Assembly: GCA_019247515.1 (NCBI GenBank)
Contig: JAFAOS010000397.1
Location: forward strand, 1-47,063
Direction: 5' to 3'
Length of the DNA stretch: 47,063 bases
Source of the DNA: Chloroflexota bacterium
Lineage (GTDB): Bacteria > Chloroflexota > UBA6077 > CF-72
Shown piece by piece: positions 36,717 to 44,225 of the stretch; the first letter of the stretch is position 1, and the number at the start of each line of letters is the position of its first letter. Under the pieces are notes generated by a model that searched no databases, was not told the origin of the DNA, and saw nothing but the letters and a program-made list of their open reading frames with translations. A program made the position numbers and the translations under genes.

Positions 36717-37717
36717 GCGGCCTGGACCTCAGCATCCAGACGGATGTGCTCTCGGACGGCCTGCTGGAACTCGAAACCGCTGGGATAGCGGAGCGCTCGG
36801 ACGGGAACGGTCGATGCCAGCCGGGCGTACACGGGTAGCAAGCGCGCAACTTCCTCCGGGCGCAGGTACTCGCGTCGATACGTGTGGGTGAGCAGCACCG
36901 CGAGCGCCGCGCGGGGCGCCAGCGGGGTGCTGCTGACGGCCCTGGAACCCGACGCGACCGGGTCGTAGCGGTCCAGGACGTACAGCGCGCTCAGCGGCGT
37001 GGGCCCTGAGGTGGTACCGGTGCCGTCTTCGAGTACCAGCAGGCGCTTGTCGTGCTGCGCGTTGAGGCGTGGCAGCTCGCGATCGATTGCCAGAGCGCCC
37101 CGCACGCTGGCCGGCCACAACTTGACGACGGGCAAGCCCGAGCGTGCGCAGGCCTCACCCTCGCGCAGCTCGATCGGCAGCACGTCGTCGCCGAGCAGGC
37201 GCGCACCCTGCGCCAGGTGCATGGCCAGCATGGTCGACTTGCCGTCGCCAGGCCAGCCGAGGAAGGCCACTGCGCCGCGGGCGGTCACGACGGCGCTGGC
37301 GTGCAAACATGGAAAGCCGCGCTGGTGCAGCGCAAAGCCCGCCACTGGCCCGAGAAGCTGCATGTTCAGCGCTCCGGGATCGCACCCATCGCGACGGTGC
37401 ACTCGCACCCGCTTTGCGTCTGGCGAGATGTGCAGCAGCCCGACCGCGTCGTGCCAGATCCATGCGCCGTCTGCCTGCCGCCAGATCCGCGAATAGGCTC
37501 CGCCGGCGTGGCACGGCTCGAGGCACACTGCCTCGGCATGCGGAGTCCCGTTCGGAGTCGTGCGTGCCGAATCATCCAGCTCGATGCTGAGATCGGCTCG
37601 ACCTGTTCGATTGATGGAGCGTGGTAGGGGCAGGCGAATCTGGCTGCGGACCTCGAGCCCGTACATCTGGTACGTCCAGCCTCGGGGCAAGCTTCGCGGC
37701 GTGCTTGGCGACGTCAT
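36713..37717 (-). CDS. HPr kinase-like lasso peptide kinase (K protein)
   Basis: A 334-residue protein with the HprK C-terminal kinase fold: His-Ala-Ser at about 139-141 (LHASAVV), Walker A GWPGDGKST (154-162) and acidic LGDDVLPIE (175-183). There is no PTS HPr gene near, and in the lasso setting such kinases (paeninodin PadeK, ThcoK) phosphorylate the C-terminal Ser of the precursor. The precursor here does end in Ser, which supports this role. ATG 37717 overlaps the B2 stop (ATGA) and its own stop overlaps the C-gene GTG. A role as true HPr kinase is unlikely given the position and the divergent N-terminal part. Confidence 0.85.
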   Translation of the reverse strand: MTSPSTPRSLPRGWTYQMYGLEVRSQIRLPLPRSINRTGRADLSIELDDSARTTPNGTPHAEAVCLEPCHAGGAYSRIWRQADGAWIWHDAVGLLHISPDAKRVRVHRRDGCDPGALNMQLLGPVAGFALHQRGFPCLHASAVVTARGAVAFLGWPGDGKSTMLAMHLAQGARLLGDDVLPIELREGEACARSGLPVVKLWPASVRGALAIDRELPRLNAQHDKRLLVLEDGTGTTSGPTPLSALYVLDRYDPVASGSRAVSSTPLAPRAALAVLLTHTYRREYLRPEEVARLLPVYARLASTVPVRALRYPSGFEFQQAVREHIRLDAEVQAA

Positions 37718-38166
37718 GTGGCGATGGCAGCCCCTTGCGTCGCGAGCGGTGTGAACGGACGCACCGCCGCGGCTCGATCGTTCAATACGCGACCGTCCAG
37801 CTCGACCCAGGCGTGAGCGCGGAACTCACGCTCGACGCGGAGAACGCCAATCTGGAGTTTCGTCGGCGCACCGTCACGACGGAGCCAGCGATGCAGCACG
37901 AGTGACTGCTGCAGGCACCGCGCGGTTCCCGGATAGCAGCGGGCCGCTCGCTCGATGGCGCTCACGTACCGCAGGGCGCGCGCGCCGACGTCCTCCGTCC
38001 CTTGCGCCGAGGCGCCGAGTCGGGAACAGGCCGCCCGGCACTGGCGAAAACCGCGCCTGTGGAGTTGCATGTCGATCTCGGCCAGGGCGAGCCAGGCACG
38101 CAGCGCCAGCCCGGCCGCGGCGGGCAAACGCTTTACGCGGCGGCGCCCTCGCTCGAGACGGCTCAC
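37714..38166 (-). CDS. Lasso leader peptidase (B2 protein, transglutaminase-like)
   Basis: A 150-residue cysteine protease of the lasso B2 family that removes the leader from the precursor bound by B1. The catalytic triad is visible: Cys84 in ARCLQQSLVLHRWL, His118 in AHAWVEL and Asp130 in VLNDR. I chose GTG 38166 because it overlaps the B1 stop as GTGA, like the other junctions of this operon; an ATG at 38181 would add five residues and overlap B1 by 19 bases. The N-terminal part is rich in Arg and Leu, typical for the family. Confidence 0.88.
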   Translation of the reverse strand: MSRLERGRRRVKRLPAAAGLALRAWLALAEIDMQLHRRGFRQCRAACSRLGASAQGTEDVGARALRYVSAIERAARCYPGTARCLQQSLVLHRWLRRDGAPTKLQIGVLRVEREFRAHAWVELDGRVLNDRAAAVRPFTPLATQGAAIAT

Positions 38167-38450
38167 CGAGCGCTCGGGCATGCGTCATCGGTCTGCAGCA
38201 GGCCCAGGCGGTCCAGCCGCTGCAGAAAAGCCGTCAGGTCAGTTCGCGCTCGATCCGGCTCGACGTCGTACGCCGCGACCAGCGAGTCGAGCAGTTGCGG
38301 CTCGCTGGCACCGTCGACGAGTCCCTTCCAGAGGTGCGTGGCGACCTCGTCCAGACCGAAGTACCGCCCCGTTTGGACGTTGAGCAGTACCGCGCCGTCG
38401 TCCAGAACAGCGAAAGCCGCGTTCGGATTGGCGGCAAGCCTCCGTTGCAT
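38163..38450 (-). CDS. Lasso leader-binding protein (B1 protein, PqqD-like RRE)
   Basis: A 95-residue PqqD-like RiPP recognition element. It shows the typical FAVLDDGAVLLNVQTGRYFG beta part, then LDEVATHLWKGLVDG and helices ending DLTAFLQRLDRLGLL. It binds the leader's Tyr/Pro region and presents the precursor to B2 and C. It is the first gene of the operon. ATG 38450 has no ribosome binding site; a TAAGCT box lies 9 bases upstream, so the operon message may be leaderless. Confidence 0.9.
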   Translation of the reverse strand: MQRRLAANPNAAFAVLDDGAVLLNVQTGRYFGLDEVATHLWKGLVDGASEPQLLDSLVAAYDVEPDRARTDLTAFLQRLDRLGLLQTDDACPSAR

Positions 38451-38459
38451 TGAAACAAG

Positions 38460-38465
38460 AGCTTA
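38460..38465 (-). promoter_or_regulatory. Predicted -10 box of the lasso operon (leaderless)
   Basis: TAAGCT on the minus strand, 9 bases before ATG 38450, in the 92-base gap after dnaJ. Read-through from hrcA-dnaJ is also possible. Confidence 0.4.
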
Positions 38466-38514
38466 AAAACTTGTGATGCGCGGGCAGGTTGTACGCAGAG
38501 TTGCGAAGTGGTTG

Positions 38515-38547
38515 ACCGAGCAGTTGTTCGCTTTTGTTCTGCTCAGT
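38515..38547 (-). terminator. Hairpin at the end of dnaJ
   Basis: ACTGAGCAG and CTGCTCGGT form a 9-bp stem (one G-U) with a 15-base loop; it includes the dnaJ stop codon. No T-run follows, so termination is probably incomplete or Rho-dependent. Confidence 0.4.
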
Positions 38548-39697
38548 TCCCGTGGAAGACGTCTTTGACCTTGTCGAAGAAGCTCTTGTTCTCGGTCGGG
38601 GTGTTGTTGGTCGAGCCGAACGTACCGGCCAGTTGGCGCAGCAGTTTTTTCTGCTCGTCGTTCAGGTCGGTCGGCGTACGGACTCGGATGTGAACTTGCA
38701 AGTCGCCTCGGCCGCGCTCGCGCAGGTACGGGACGCCTTCGCCGTGGATACGGATGATGCGGCCGCTCTGGGTGCCGGCGGGGACCTTCATGGAGATTTC
38801 TTTGCCGTCGAGCGTCGGGATCGAGAACTCGTCGCCGAGCGCCGCCTGGGCCATGTTCACCGGCATCTCCAGGAGCAAGTCGTTGCCCTGCCGTTTGAAG
38901 AAGCGGTGCGGCTCGACGTGCAGCACCACGTACAGGTGGCCGGGGACGCCGCCGCGCGGGGCCGGCTCGCCCTGGCCTGTGAGCCGCAGCTGGATGCCCT
39001 CGTCGGCGCCCTGCGGCACTTCGACCAACACGTTCACCTTGCTGCGCACCGTGCCGCGCCCCTGACACTCGGTACACGGGTCGGCAATGATCTGGCCCTC
39101 ACCATTGCAGCGATCACAGAGCGTCACGTTGACGAACTGACCGAAGATCGACTGCTGGACGCGGCGGATCTCACCGCTGCCGTCGCAGCGAGTGCACCTG
39201 GTCGGCTGCGTACCCGGCTCCATGCCGCTGCCCGAGCACTTCTTGCAGGTGGCGTTCTTGGTCAGGCTGATCTCTTTGCTGGCGCCGAAGACTGCTTCTT
39301 CGAGCGTGAGGTGCATGTCGTAGCGCAGGTCCTGGCCGCGCTGGACGCGCTGGCGTGCGCCGCGGCCACCGCCGGGCGTGCCGAAGAACGATTCGAACAG
39401 GTCCTCGATCGAGAGGCCCACGAAGTTGCTGAAGTCGACCGTGCCCGGGCCCCCGGCGCGCTCGAACGCGGCGTGGCCATAGCGGTCGTACATGCTGCGC
39501 TTCTCGGTGTCGGAGAGCACCTGGTACGCCTCGGTGGCCTCCTTGAAGCGCTCGGTAGCCTCGGGAGCCTGATTGCGGTCAGGGTGGTACTGGAGGGCGA
39601 GGCGGCGATACGCCTTTTTGATGTCGTCGTCAGAAGCGGTCCGGGCAACGCCCAGGATGTCGTAATAATCGCGTTTGGTGGTCGATCGAGGGGGCAT
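38543..39697 (-). CDS. dnaJ: Chaperone DnaJ (type I)
   Basis: A 384-residue Hsp40 co-chaperone that stimulates DnaK. The J-domain has LQYHPDRN (HPD motif), followed by a Gly/Phe region (GHAAFERAGGPGTVDF), four zinc-binding CxxCxGxG repeats (CKKCSGSG, CTRCDGSG, CDRCNGEG, CTECQGRG) and the substrate-binding C-terminal domains (HLYVVLHVEPHRFFKRQGND). Complete length. It follows hrcA by 69 bases and is presumably under the same CIRCE control. No grpE or dnaK is in the window. Confidence 0.96.
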   Translation of the reverse strand: MPPRSTTKRDYYDILGVARTASDDDIKKAYRRLALQYHPDRNQAPEATERFKEATEAYQVLSDTEKRSMYDRYGHAAFERAGGPGTVDFSNFVGLSIEDLFESFFGTPGGGRGARQRVQRGQDLRYDMHLTLEEAVFGASKEISLTKNATCKKCSGSGMEPGTQPTRCTRCDGSGEIRRVQQSIFGQFVNVTLCDRCNGEGQIIADPCTECQGRGTVRSKVNVLVEVPQGADEGIQLRLTGQGEPAPRGGVPGHLYVVLHVEPHRFFKRQGNDLLLEMPVNMAQAALGDEFSIPTLDGKEISMKVPAGTQSGRIIRIHGEGVPYLRERGRGDLQVHIRVRTPTDLNDEQKKLLRQLAGTFGSTNNTPTENKSFFDKVKDVFHGN

Positions 39698-39766
39698 GGG
39701 TTCTTACGGGGACTCTGGCATCAGAAGCTTAACCTAGTCTGGCGCGGTGACAAGAGGGTTTGCTGC

Positions 39767-40783
39767 TCAGGAGCGACCCATCATTTCCATGAGCTCGGCG
39801 ACGAAGCGGACCATCGGCACCGCGCGCCAGTAGGGCAGACGCGTGGGGCCGAGGACGCCCAGCACGCCCCAGGCGTCTTCCTCGGTGCCGTAGCGGGTCA
39901 GGACCAGAGCCGCGTCGCGCATCTGCTCCAGGCGGTTCTCGGCGCCGATGATCACCTGCACGCCGGGACTGGCCAGTGACTCGGCCAGGAAGCGCGCCAG
40001 CAGCGGCTGCTGCTCGAGGACCTCGATGATCGGGCGCAGCTTCTCGCTCTGGGCGAACTCGGGCTGCGAGAGCAGCTGGGCCAGGCCCTCCAGGGTGACG
40101 GCAGCCAGCGTCTGCTCCTGAGCCTGTTGCAGCAGGCGAATGGCGGCCGTGGCGAACGGCCGAGCGACGTCGCTCATGCCGCGGAGCGTGCGCCGCGCCT
40201 GGCCCGCCGTCTTATCGGCCAGTTTTTCGGAAAGCTCATTGCTGAGGCGCGTCAGATCGGCACGCTCCAGCGCCGCTTCAGCGTGATGGACCACCTGGCG
40301 CACGCCACCGGTTTGCATGAGTAGGGTGACGAGGACGAGATCGTCCTCGAGCGGCACGAGCTCGATGCGGCGGACGCGCGCGTGCGATGAGCCCGACCGT
40401 GTCGCCATCGCCGCGCTGCGCAGCGTGCGGGCCAGGAGCGAGGGCGCCAGGTGTGTCGAATCCGCGCCCAGGGCAGCTTGCTGATTGAACTGCTGGCGCA
40501 AGGTGCGCCGTTCACCAGGCGCCAACTCGCGGTCCTCGTGCATCACCAGCTCGACGAAGTGGCGGTAGCCGCGATCGGTTGGCACACGACCGGCCGACGT
40601 ATGCGGCTGGGCGATCAGCCCGGCCTCCTCCAGGGCGGCCAGCTCATTGCGGACCGTCGCCGGAGACAGGTCCGATTCGTACTTGCGGGCGATCAGGTCC
40701 GACGGGACCGGTTGAGCCAGAGCGACATATTCCTGAACAACGTGTCGGAGGATGCGCTCTCGGCGGGGAGTCAGCTCGGTCAC
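39767..40783 (-). CDS. hrcA: Heat-inducible transcription repressor HrcA
   Basis: A 338-residue repressor that binds CIRCE and is kept active by GroEL in well-studied species. The N-terminal winged helix shows ERILRHVVQEYVALAQPVPS and SPATVRNELAALEEAGLIAQ, then HTSAGRVPTDRGYRHFVE, the most conserved HrcA stretch. The C-terminal part ends FVAELMEMMG. The GTG start lies 25 bases downstream of a perfect CIRCE site, so the gene should be autoregulated. Confidence 0.95.
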   Translation of the reverse strand: MTELTPRRERILRHVVQEYVALAQPVPSDLIARKYESDLSPATVRNELAALEEAGLIAQPHTSAGRVPTDRGYRHFVELVMHEDRELAPGERRTLRQQFNQQAALGADSTHLAPSLLARTLRSAAMATRSGSSHARVRRIELVPLEDDLVLVTLLMQTGGVRQVVHHAEAALERADLTRLSNELSEKLADKTAGQARRTLRGMSDVARPFATAAIRLLQQAQEQTLAAVTLEGLAQLLSQPEFAQSEKLRPIIEVLEQQPLLARFLAESLASPGVQVIIGAENRLEQMRDAALVLTRYGTEEDAWGVLGVLGPTRLPYWRAVPMVRFVAELMEMMGRS

Positions 40784-40808
40784 AATTTTCGCGCGCGCAT
40801 GTTGGTCT

Positions 40809-40835
40809 TTAGCACTCTGCGTGCCGGAGTGCTAA
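40809..40835. promoter_or_regulatory. CIRCE operator of hrcA-dnaJ
   Basis: TTAGCACTC, 9-base spacer, GAGTGCTAA: a perfect match to the CIRCE consensus bound by HrcA. It lies between the divergent hrcA and fabF genes and could influence both. Confidence 0.96.
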
Positions 40836-40870
40836 CGCGGGCTGGCGAATGATACAGGATTTACCGGCGC

Positions 40871-40876
40871 TATACT
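40871..40876 (+). promoter_or_regulatory. Predicted -10 box of fabF
   Basis: TATACT, 11 bases before ATG 40888. Because it lies inside the longer open frame (from 40849), it argues for 40888 as the true start. Confidence 0.5.
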
Positions 40877-40887
40877 CCCGCGACGAC

Positions 40888-42123
40888 ATGCCATCTGGTC
40901 GCGTTGTGGTTACGGGCATGGGGGCGCTGACCCCGGTCGGGCTCGACGTGCCCACCACCTGGGACAACATCATCCACGGACGGTCCGGCATTGGGCGCGT
41001 CGAAGGCTTCGAGATTGACGACCTCGACGTGCGTATCGCGGGGCAGGTCAAAGGCTTCGACCCGACCCTGTTTCTCGACAAGAAGGAAGCGCGGCGCATG
41101 GACCGCTTCCTGCAGCTCGGCCTGGTCGCCGCGCAGGAGGCCCTTCGCGACGCCGAGCTCGAGATCGGGCCCGACAACGCCGAGCGCACGGCGGTGCTCG
41201 TCGGCAGCGGCATCGGCGGTATCGGCACCATCGTCGACGCGGCGATCACGCTGCACACGCGCGGCCCGGATCGCGTCGGTCCGTTCGTCGTGCCGATGAT
41301 GCTGCCCGACATGCTCGCGGGCATGATCGCCATCCAGACCGGCGCCAAAGGCGCAAACTTCGCGGTCGCCAGCGCGTGCGCGACGGCCGGGCATGCCATC
41401 GGCGAGGGCGCGGAGCTGATCAAGCGTGGCGAAGCGGACGTGGTCGTGGTCGGAGCGGCCGAGGCGCCCGTGACGCGCATCGGTCTGGCGGCATTCGACT
41501 CGATGCGCGCGCTGTCGCGTCGCAATGACGAGCCTCAGCGCGCCAGCCGACCCTTCGACGCCGAACGCGACGGCTTCGTGCTGGCCGAGGCGGCTGGCAT
41601 GCTGGTGCTGGAGCAACTCGAGCACGCCGTCAGTCGCGACGCGCACATCTACGCGGAAATCACGGGCTACGCGGCGACAGCCGACGCGTACCACATCACG
41701 GCCCCCAGCGAAGGCGGCGAAGGCGCGGCACGCGCGATGCGTCGAGCGATCGACCGCGCCGGCCTGAAGCCGGCCGATGTTGGCTATATCAATGCGCACG
41801 GCACCTCGACCCCGCACAATGACCGCACCGAGACTCAAGCCATCCGCTCGGTTTTCGGCGAGCACGTCCCGCCGGTGTCGTCGACCAAGAGCATGACGGG
41901 CCATCTCATCGGCGCCAGCGGCGCCGTCGAGGCGATCATCTGCATCAAGACCATCCTGGAGGGTTGTCTGCCGCCAACGATCAACTACGAGAGCCCGGAT
42001 CCAGATTGCGACCTCGATTATGTGCCGAACGTCGCCAGAGCCAGCCGCATCGACGCGGCATTGTCCAATTCGCTTGGCTTCGGCGGACACAACACGGCTC
42101 TGGTAGTGAGTCGTTTTGAGTAA
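40888..42123 (+). CDS. fabF: 3-oxoacyl-ACP synthase II (KAS II)
   Basis: A 411-residue condensing enzyme that extends acyl-ACP with malonyl-ACP. It shows VVVTGMGALTPVG, active-site Cys in ASACATAGHAIG, His in NAHGTSTPHND and His in TKSMTGHLIGASGA, then SNSLGFGGHNTALV. ATG 40888 gives the normal N-terminus. Its end overlaps fabH by 8 bases. It is divergent from hrcA with the CIRCE site between. Confidence 0.94.
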   Translation: MPSGRVVVTGMGALTPVGLDVPTTWDNIIHGRSGIGRVEGFEIDDLDVRIAGQVKGFDPTLFLDKKEARRMDRFLQLGLVAAQEALRDAELEIGPDNAERTAVLVGSGIGGIGTIVDAAITLHTRGPDRVGPFVVPMMLPDMLAGMIAIQTGAKGANFAVASACATAGHAIGEGAELIKRGEADVVVVGAAEAPVTRIGLAAFDSMRALSRRNDEPQRASRPFDAERDGFVLAEAAGMLVLEQLEHAVSRDAHIYAEITGYAATADAYHITAPSEGGEGAARAMRRAIDRAGLKPADVGYINAHGTSTPHNDRTETQAIRSVFGEHVPPVSSTKSMTGHLIGASGAVEAIICIKTILEGCLPPTINYESPDPDCDLDYVPNVARASRIDAALSNSLGFGGHNTALVVSRFE

Positions 42124-43114
42124 TTCGTCGTTCGTTCGGATCAGCGGCTGGGGCAAGTACCTTCCCGCGCGGATCATGCCGAACTCGGAGCTCGCCGAGA
42201 TGGTCGATACCTCCGACGAGTGGATCCGAGCCCGCACCGGCATCGGTGAGCGGCGGATCGCCGCGCCCGAGGAAACGACGTGCTCGCTGGCGGTCAACGC
42301 CGCGCGTGCCGCCCTCGACAAGGCCCACGTCGCACCCGAGGACCTCGACCTGGTCATCGTGGCGACGTGCACGCCGGACTACGCGAACATGCCCGCCACG
42401 GCGTCGCTCGTGCAACATGCGCTCGGCGCCCCGCGCGCGGCGGCGGTCGACCTGAACGCGGTGTGCAGCGGCTTCATCTACGCGCTTGCGACGGGCAGTC
42501 AGTTCATCAACACGGGCGCGTATCGAAACGTGCTGGTCATCGGCGCCGAGGTCTTCACGCGCATCCTGGATTGGCGCGACCGCTCCACCTGTGTGCTGTT
42601 TGGCGATGGCGCCGGTGCGGTGCTGCTCCAGCCGACGGATACGCCAGGCGGGCTGTTGAGCTTTGTGCTGGGCAGCGACGGCGCTGGCGCGTGCAGCCTG
42701 TACGTGCCGGCGGGCGGGAGTCGCCAGCCGGCTTCGGCCGACACGGTCGCCGAACGCGGGCATTATGTCAAGATGCAGGGCCGCGACGTGTTCCGCTTCG
42801 CCACGCGGGTCTTGCCGGACTCGGTGCTGCGGGCGCTCGAAGCCGCGCAACTGACCACCGACGACATGGACGTGCTCATTCCCCATCAGGCCAACACGCG
42901 CATCATCGATCATGCCGTGCGGCGGTTGAAGGTCGACGGCACGTCGGTGTTTTCCAATGTGGAGCGCTACGGCAACACGTCGGCCGCCAGCATCCCGGTG
43001 GCGCTGTGCGAGGCCGTCGACGAGGGCCTGGTTCAGGCGGGCTCGACGGTGGTCATGAGCGGCTTCGGCGCGGGCCTCAGTTGGGGCACCGTTGTCTGGA
43101 AGTGGCACGGGTAG
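42116..43114 (+). CDS. fabH: 3-oxoacyl-ACP synthase III (KAS III)
   Basis: A 332-residue initiator of fatty acid synthesis that condenses acyl-CoA with malonyl-ACP. It has DTSDEWIRARTGIGERR, the active-site Cys in NAVCSGFIYAL, DGAGAVLL, His in PHQANTRIID and Asn in ERYGNTSAASIPVAL. The start is TTG 42116, overlapping fabF; it gives the standard N-terminus (RISGWGKYLP) and no better start exists. Confidence 0.93.
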   Translation: MSNSSFVRISGWGKYLPARIMPNSELAEMVDTSDEWIRARTGIGERRIAAPEETTCSLAVNAARAALDKAHVAPEDLDLVIVATCTPDYANMPATASLVQHALGAPRAAAVDLNAVCSGFIYALATGSQFINTGAYRNVLVIGAEVFTRILDWRDRSTCVLFGDGAGAVLLQPTDTPGGLLSFVLGSDGAGACSLYVPAGGSRQPASADTVAERGHYVKMQGRDVFRFATRVLPDSVLRALEAAQLTTDDMDVLIPHQANTRIIDHAVRRLKVDGTSVFSNVERYGNTSAASIPVALCEAVDEGLVQAGSTVVMSGFGAGLSWGTVVWKWHG

Positions 43115-43128
43115 GACAGAGACTTTCT

Positions 43129-43144
43129 TTCCCCCAGAGGGGAC
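43129..43144. repeat. Copy 2 of the gene-end element, after fabH
   Basis: TTCCCCCAGAGGGGAC, 14 bases after the fabH stop. It is inverted relative to the copy at 43353-43368, so the two frame the repeat spacer 43129-43368. Confidence 0.6.
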
Positions 43145-43151
43145 CCCAAGT

Positions 43152-43228
43152 CGCCAGCGGTGAAGAGGGCCGAGCCCGCCAGCGGTGAAGAGGCCCGAGC
43201 CCACCAGCGGTGACGAGGCCCGTGCCCG
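43152..43228. repeat. Three 25-bp tandem repeats between fabH and dgkA
   Basis: The core CCAGCGGTGA begins at 43154, 43179 and 43204, exactly 25 bases apart; the unit is about CCAGCGGTGAAGAGGCCCGA plus GCCCG, and a worn fourth unit seems to follow near 43229. The whole spacer 43115-43378 contains no convincing gene. Confidence 0.8.
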
Positions 43229-43352
43229 CCGATCGGACGAGGTCGTTGCACAGAATGGCGACGAGGTCGTGGCCGCAGTGAAAGACACCCTTGGCGTCTC
43301 CGCCACGATGGGCATCGGCGGCGCCTGAGCGCGACGAACCACTTGAAAGGGC

Positions 43353-43368
43353 GTCCCCTCTGGGGAAA
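43353..43368. repeat. Copy 3 of the gene-end element, after dgkA
   Basis: GTCCCCTCTGGGGAAA, ending 10 bases before the dgkA stop codon. Read along dgkA it is TTTCCCCAGAGGGGAC, with the small palindrome CCCC-AGA-GGGG. Confidence 0.6.
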
Positions 43369-43378
43369 CCAGTTTTCC

Positions 43379-43759
43379 TCAGTGTGCCGTAAGCGGCAGC
43401 AAGTGCGGCGCGAAGATCAGCACGGCGATCACTACGGAGGCGGCGGCGGCGATCAGGACGGCGGCGGCGGAGACGTCTTTGGCGCGCTTGACCAGTGGGT
43501 GGATGCCTGGCGAGACCAGGTCGCACACGCTTTCGAGCGCCGTGTTGAGGCACTCGACGATCATCACCATAGCGATGGTCACCACCACCACCGCGAACTC
43601 GGCGGCGGTCAGTCCAACGGCGATCCCGAGCGCGATGATGACGATCGCCGCCGCGACGTGGACCAGAAAATTGGGCTGGGTGCGCAGCATGACGCTGAGA
43701 CCCTCGAAGGCGTAGCCGAACGAGCGGACGACGCGGCGTAAGCGGGGCGGCTGAGCCAC
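43379..43759 (-). CDS. dgkA: Diacylglycerol/undecaprenol kinase family membrane protein
   Basis: A protein of about 126 residues with the DgkA fold: an amphipathic start (RRVVRSFGYAFEGLSVMLRTQPNF), then three membrane helices, the active-site stretch MVMIVECLNTALESVCDLVSP between helices and KRAKDVSAAAVLI. In Gram-positive type bacteria it phosphorylates undecaprenol for cell-wall lipid recycling. The start is uncertain: GTG 43759 just after the ybeY stop, or TTG 43786 overlapping it. It follows pgpH-ybeY, a widely conserved order. Confidence 0.88.
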   Translation of the reverse strand: MAQPPRLRRVVRSFGYAFEGLSVMLRTQPNFLVHVAAAIVIIALGIAVGLTAAEFAVVVVTIAMVMIVECLNTALESVCDLVSPGIHPLVKRAKDVSAAAVLIAAAASVVIAVLIFAPHLLPLTAH

Positions 43760-43766
43760 GACGGGC

Positions 43767-44225
43767 TCACTCGCGGGTGAAGCCAAGTGGCTGCAGCGCC
43801 TCCTCTTCCTTCTGCCGCATGCGCGCGCGCTCCGCGCTCTCCTCGTGGTCGTAACCGAGGACGTGCAGCAGCCCGTGGGCGACCAGATAGGCGACCTCGC
43901 GCTCGACCGAGTGCCCGTATTCGTCGGCCTGCGCCGTCGCGCGCGGATACGAGATCACGACGTCTCCCAGGTGCACCGGCTCGCCGGCGGGCAGCACAAA
44001 GCCGGGCGCGAACAGCGGGAAGGACAGGACATCGGTGGCCACATCATGGCCGCGATGGTCCGCGTTCAGCTCGCGGATGGTCGGATCGCCGACCAGGTGC
44101 AGGCTGACCGCGTAGTCGGCCGTGCTCGGCAGCTCGCGCGCGACGATCGAAGCCACCAGCGCGGTGATGCGCGGCTCGTCCCAGGCCGCCGGGATGCCGT
44201 CCTCGACGGCGAAGTCGACGATCAA
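43767..44225 (-). CDS. ybeY: Endoribonuclease YbeY (rRNA maturation factor)
   Basis: A 152-residue zinc-dependent RNase for 16S rRNA 3'-end processing and ribosome quality control. It shows LNADHRGHDVATDVLSFPL, HLGDVVISYP and the zinc site HGLLHVLGYDH. I chose TTG 44225, which overlaps the pgpH stop (TTGA) and begins at the usual IVDFAVED strand; the frame stays open far upstream only as a shadow of pgpH. Confidence 0.92.
   Translation of the reverse strand: MIVDFAVEDGIPAAWDEPRITALVASIVARELPSTADYAVSLHLVGDPTIRELNADHRGHDVATDVLSFPLFAPGFVLPAGEPVHLGDVVISYPRATAQADEYGHSVEREVAYLVAHGLLHVLGYDHEESAERARMRQKEEEALQPLGFTRE

Noticed and set aside
36713..37717. Genuine HPr kinase of a PTS system
   Set aside because: No HPr or PTS gene is nearby and the gene is coupled to lasso genes on both sides.
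31075..38450. Other RiPP classes (lanthipeptide, sactipeptide)
   Set aside because: No LanM/LanBC-like or radical SAM gene is present; the B1/B2/C set is specific for lasso peptides.
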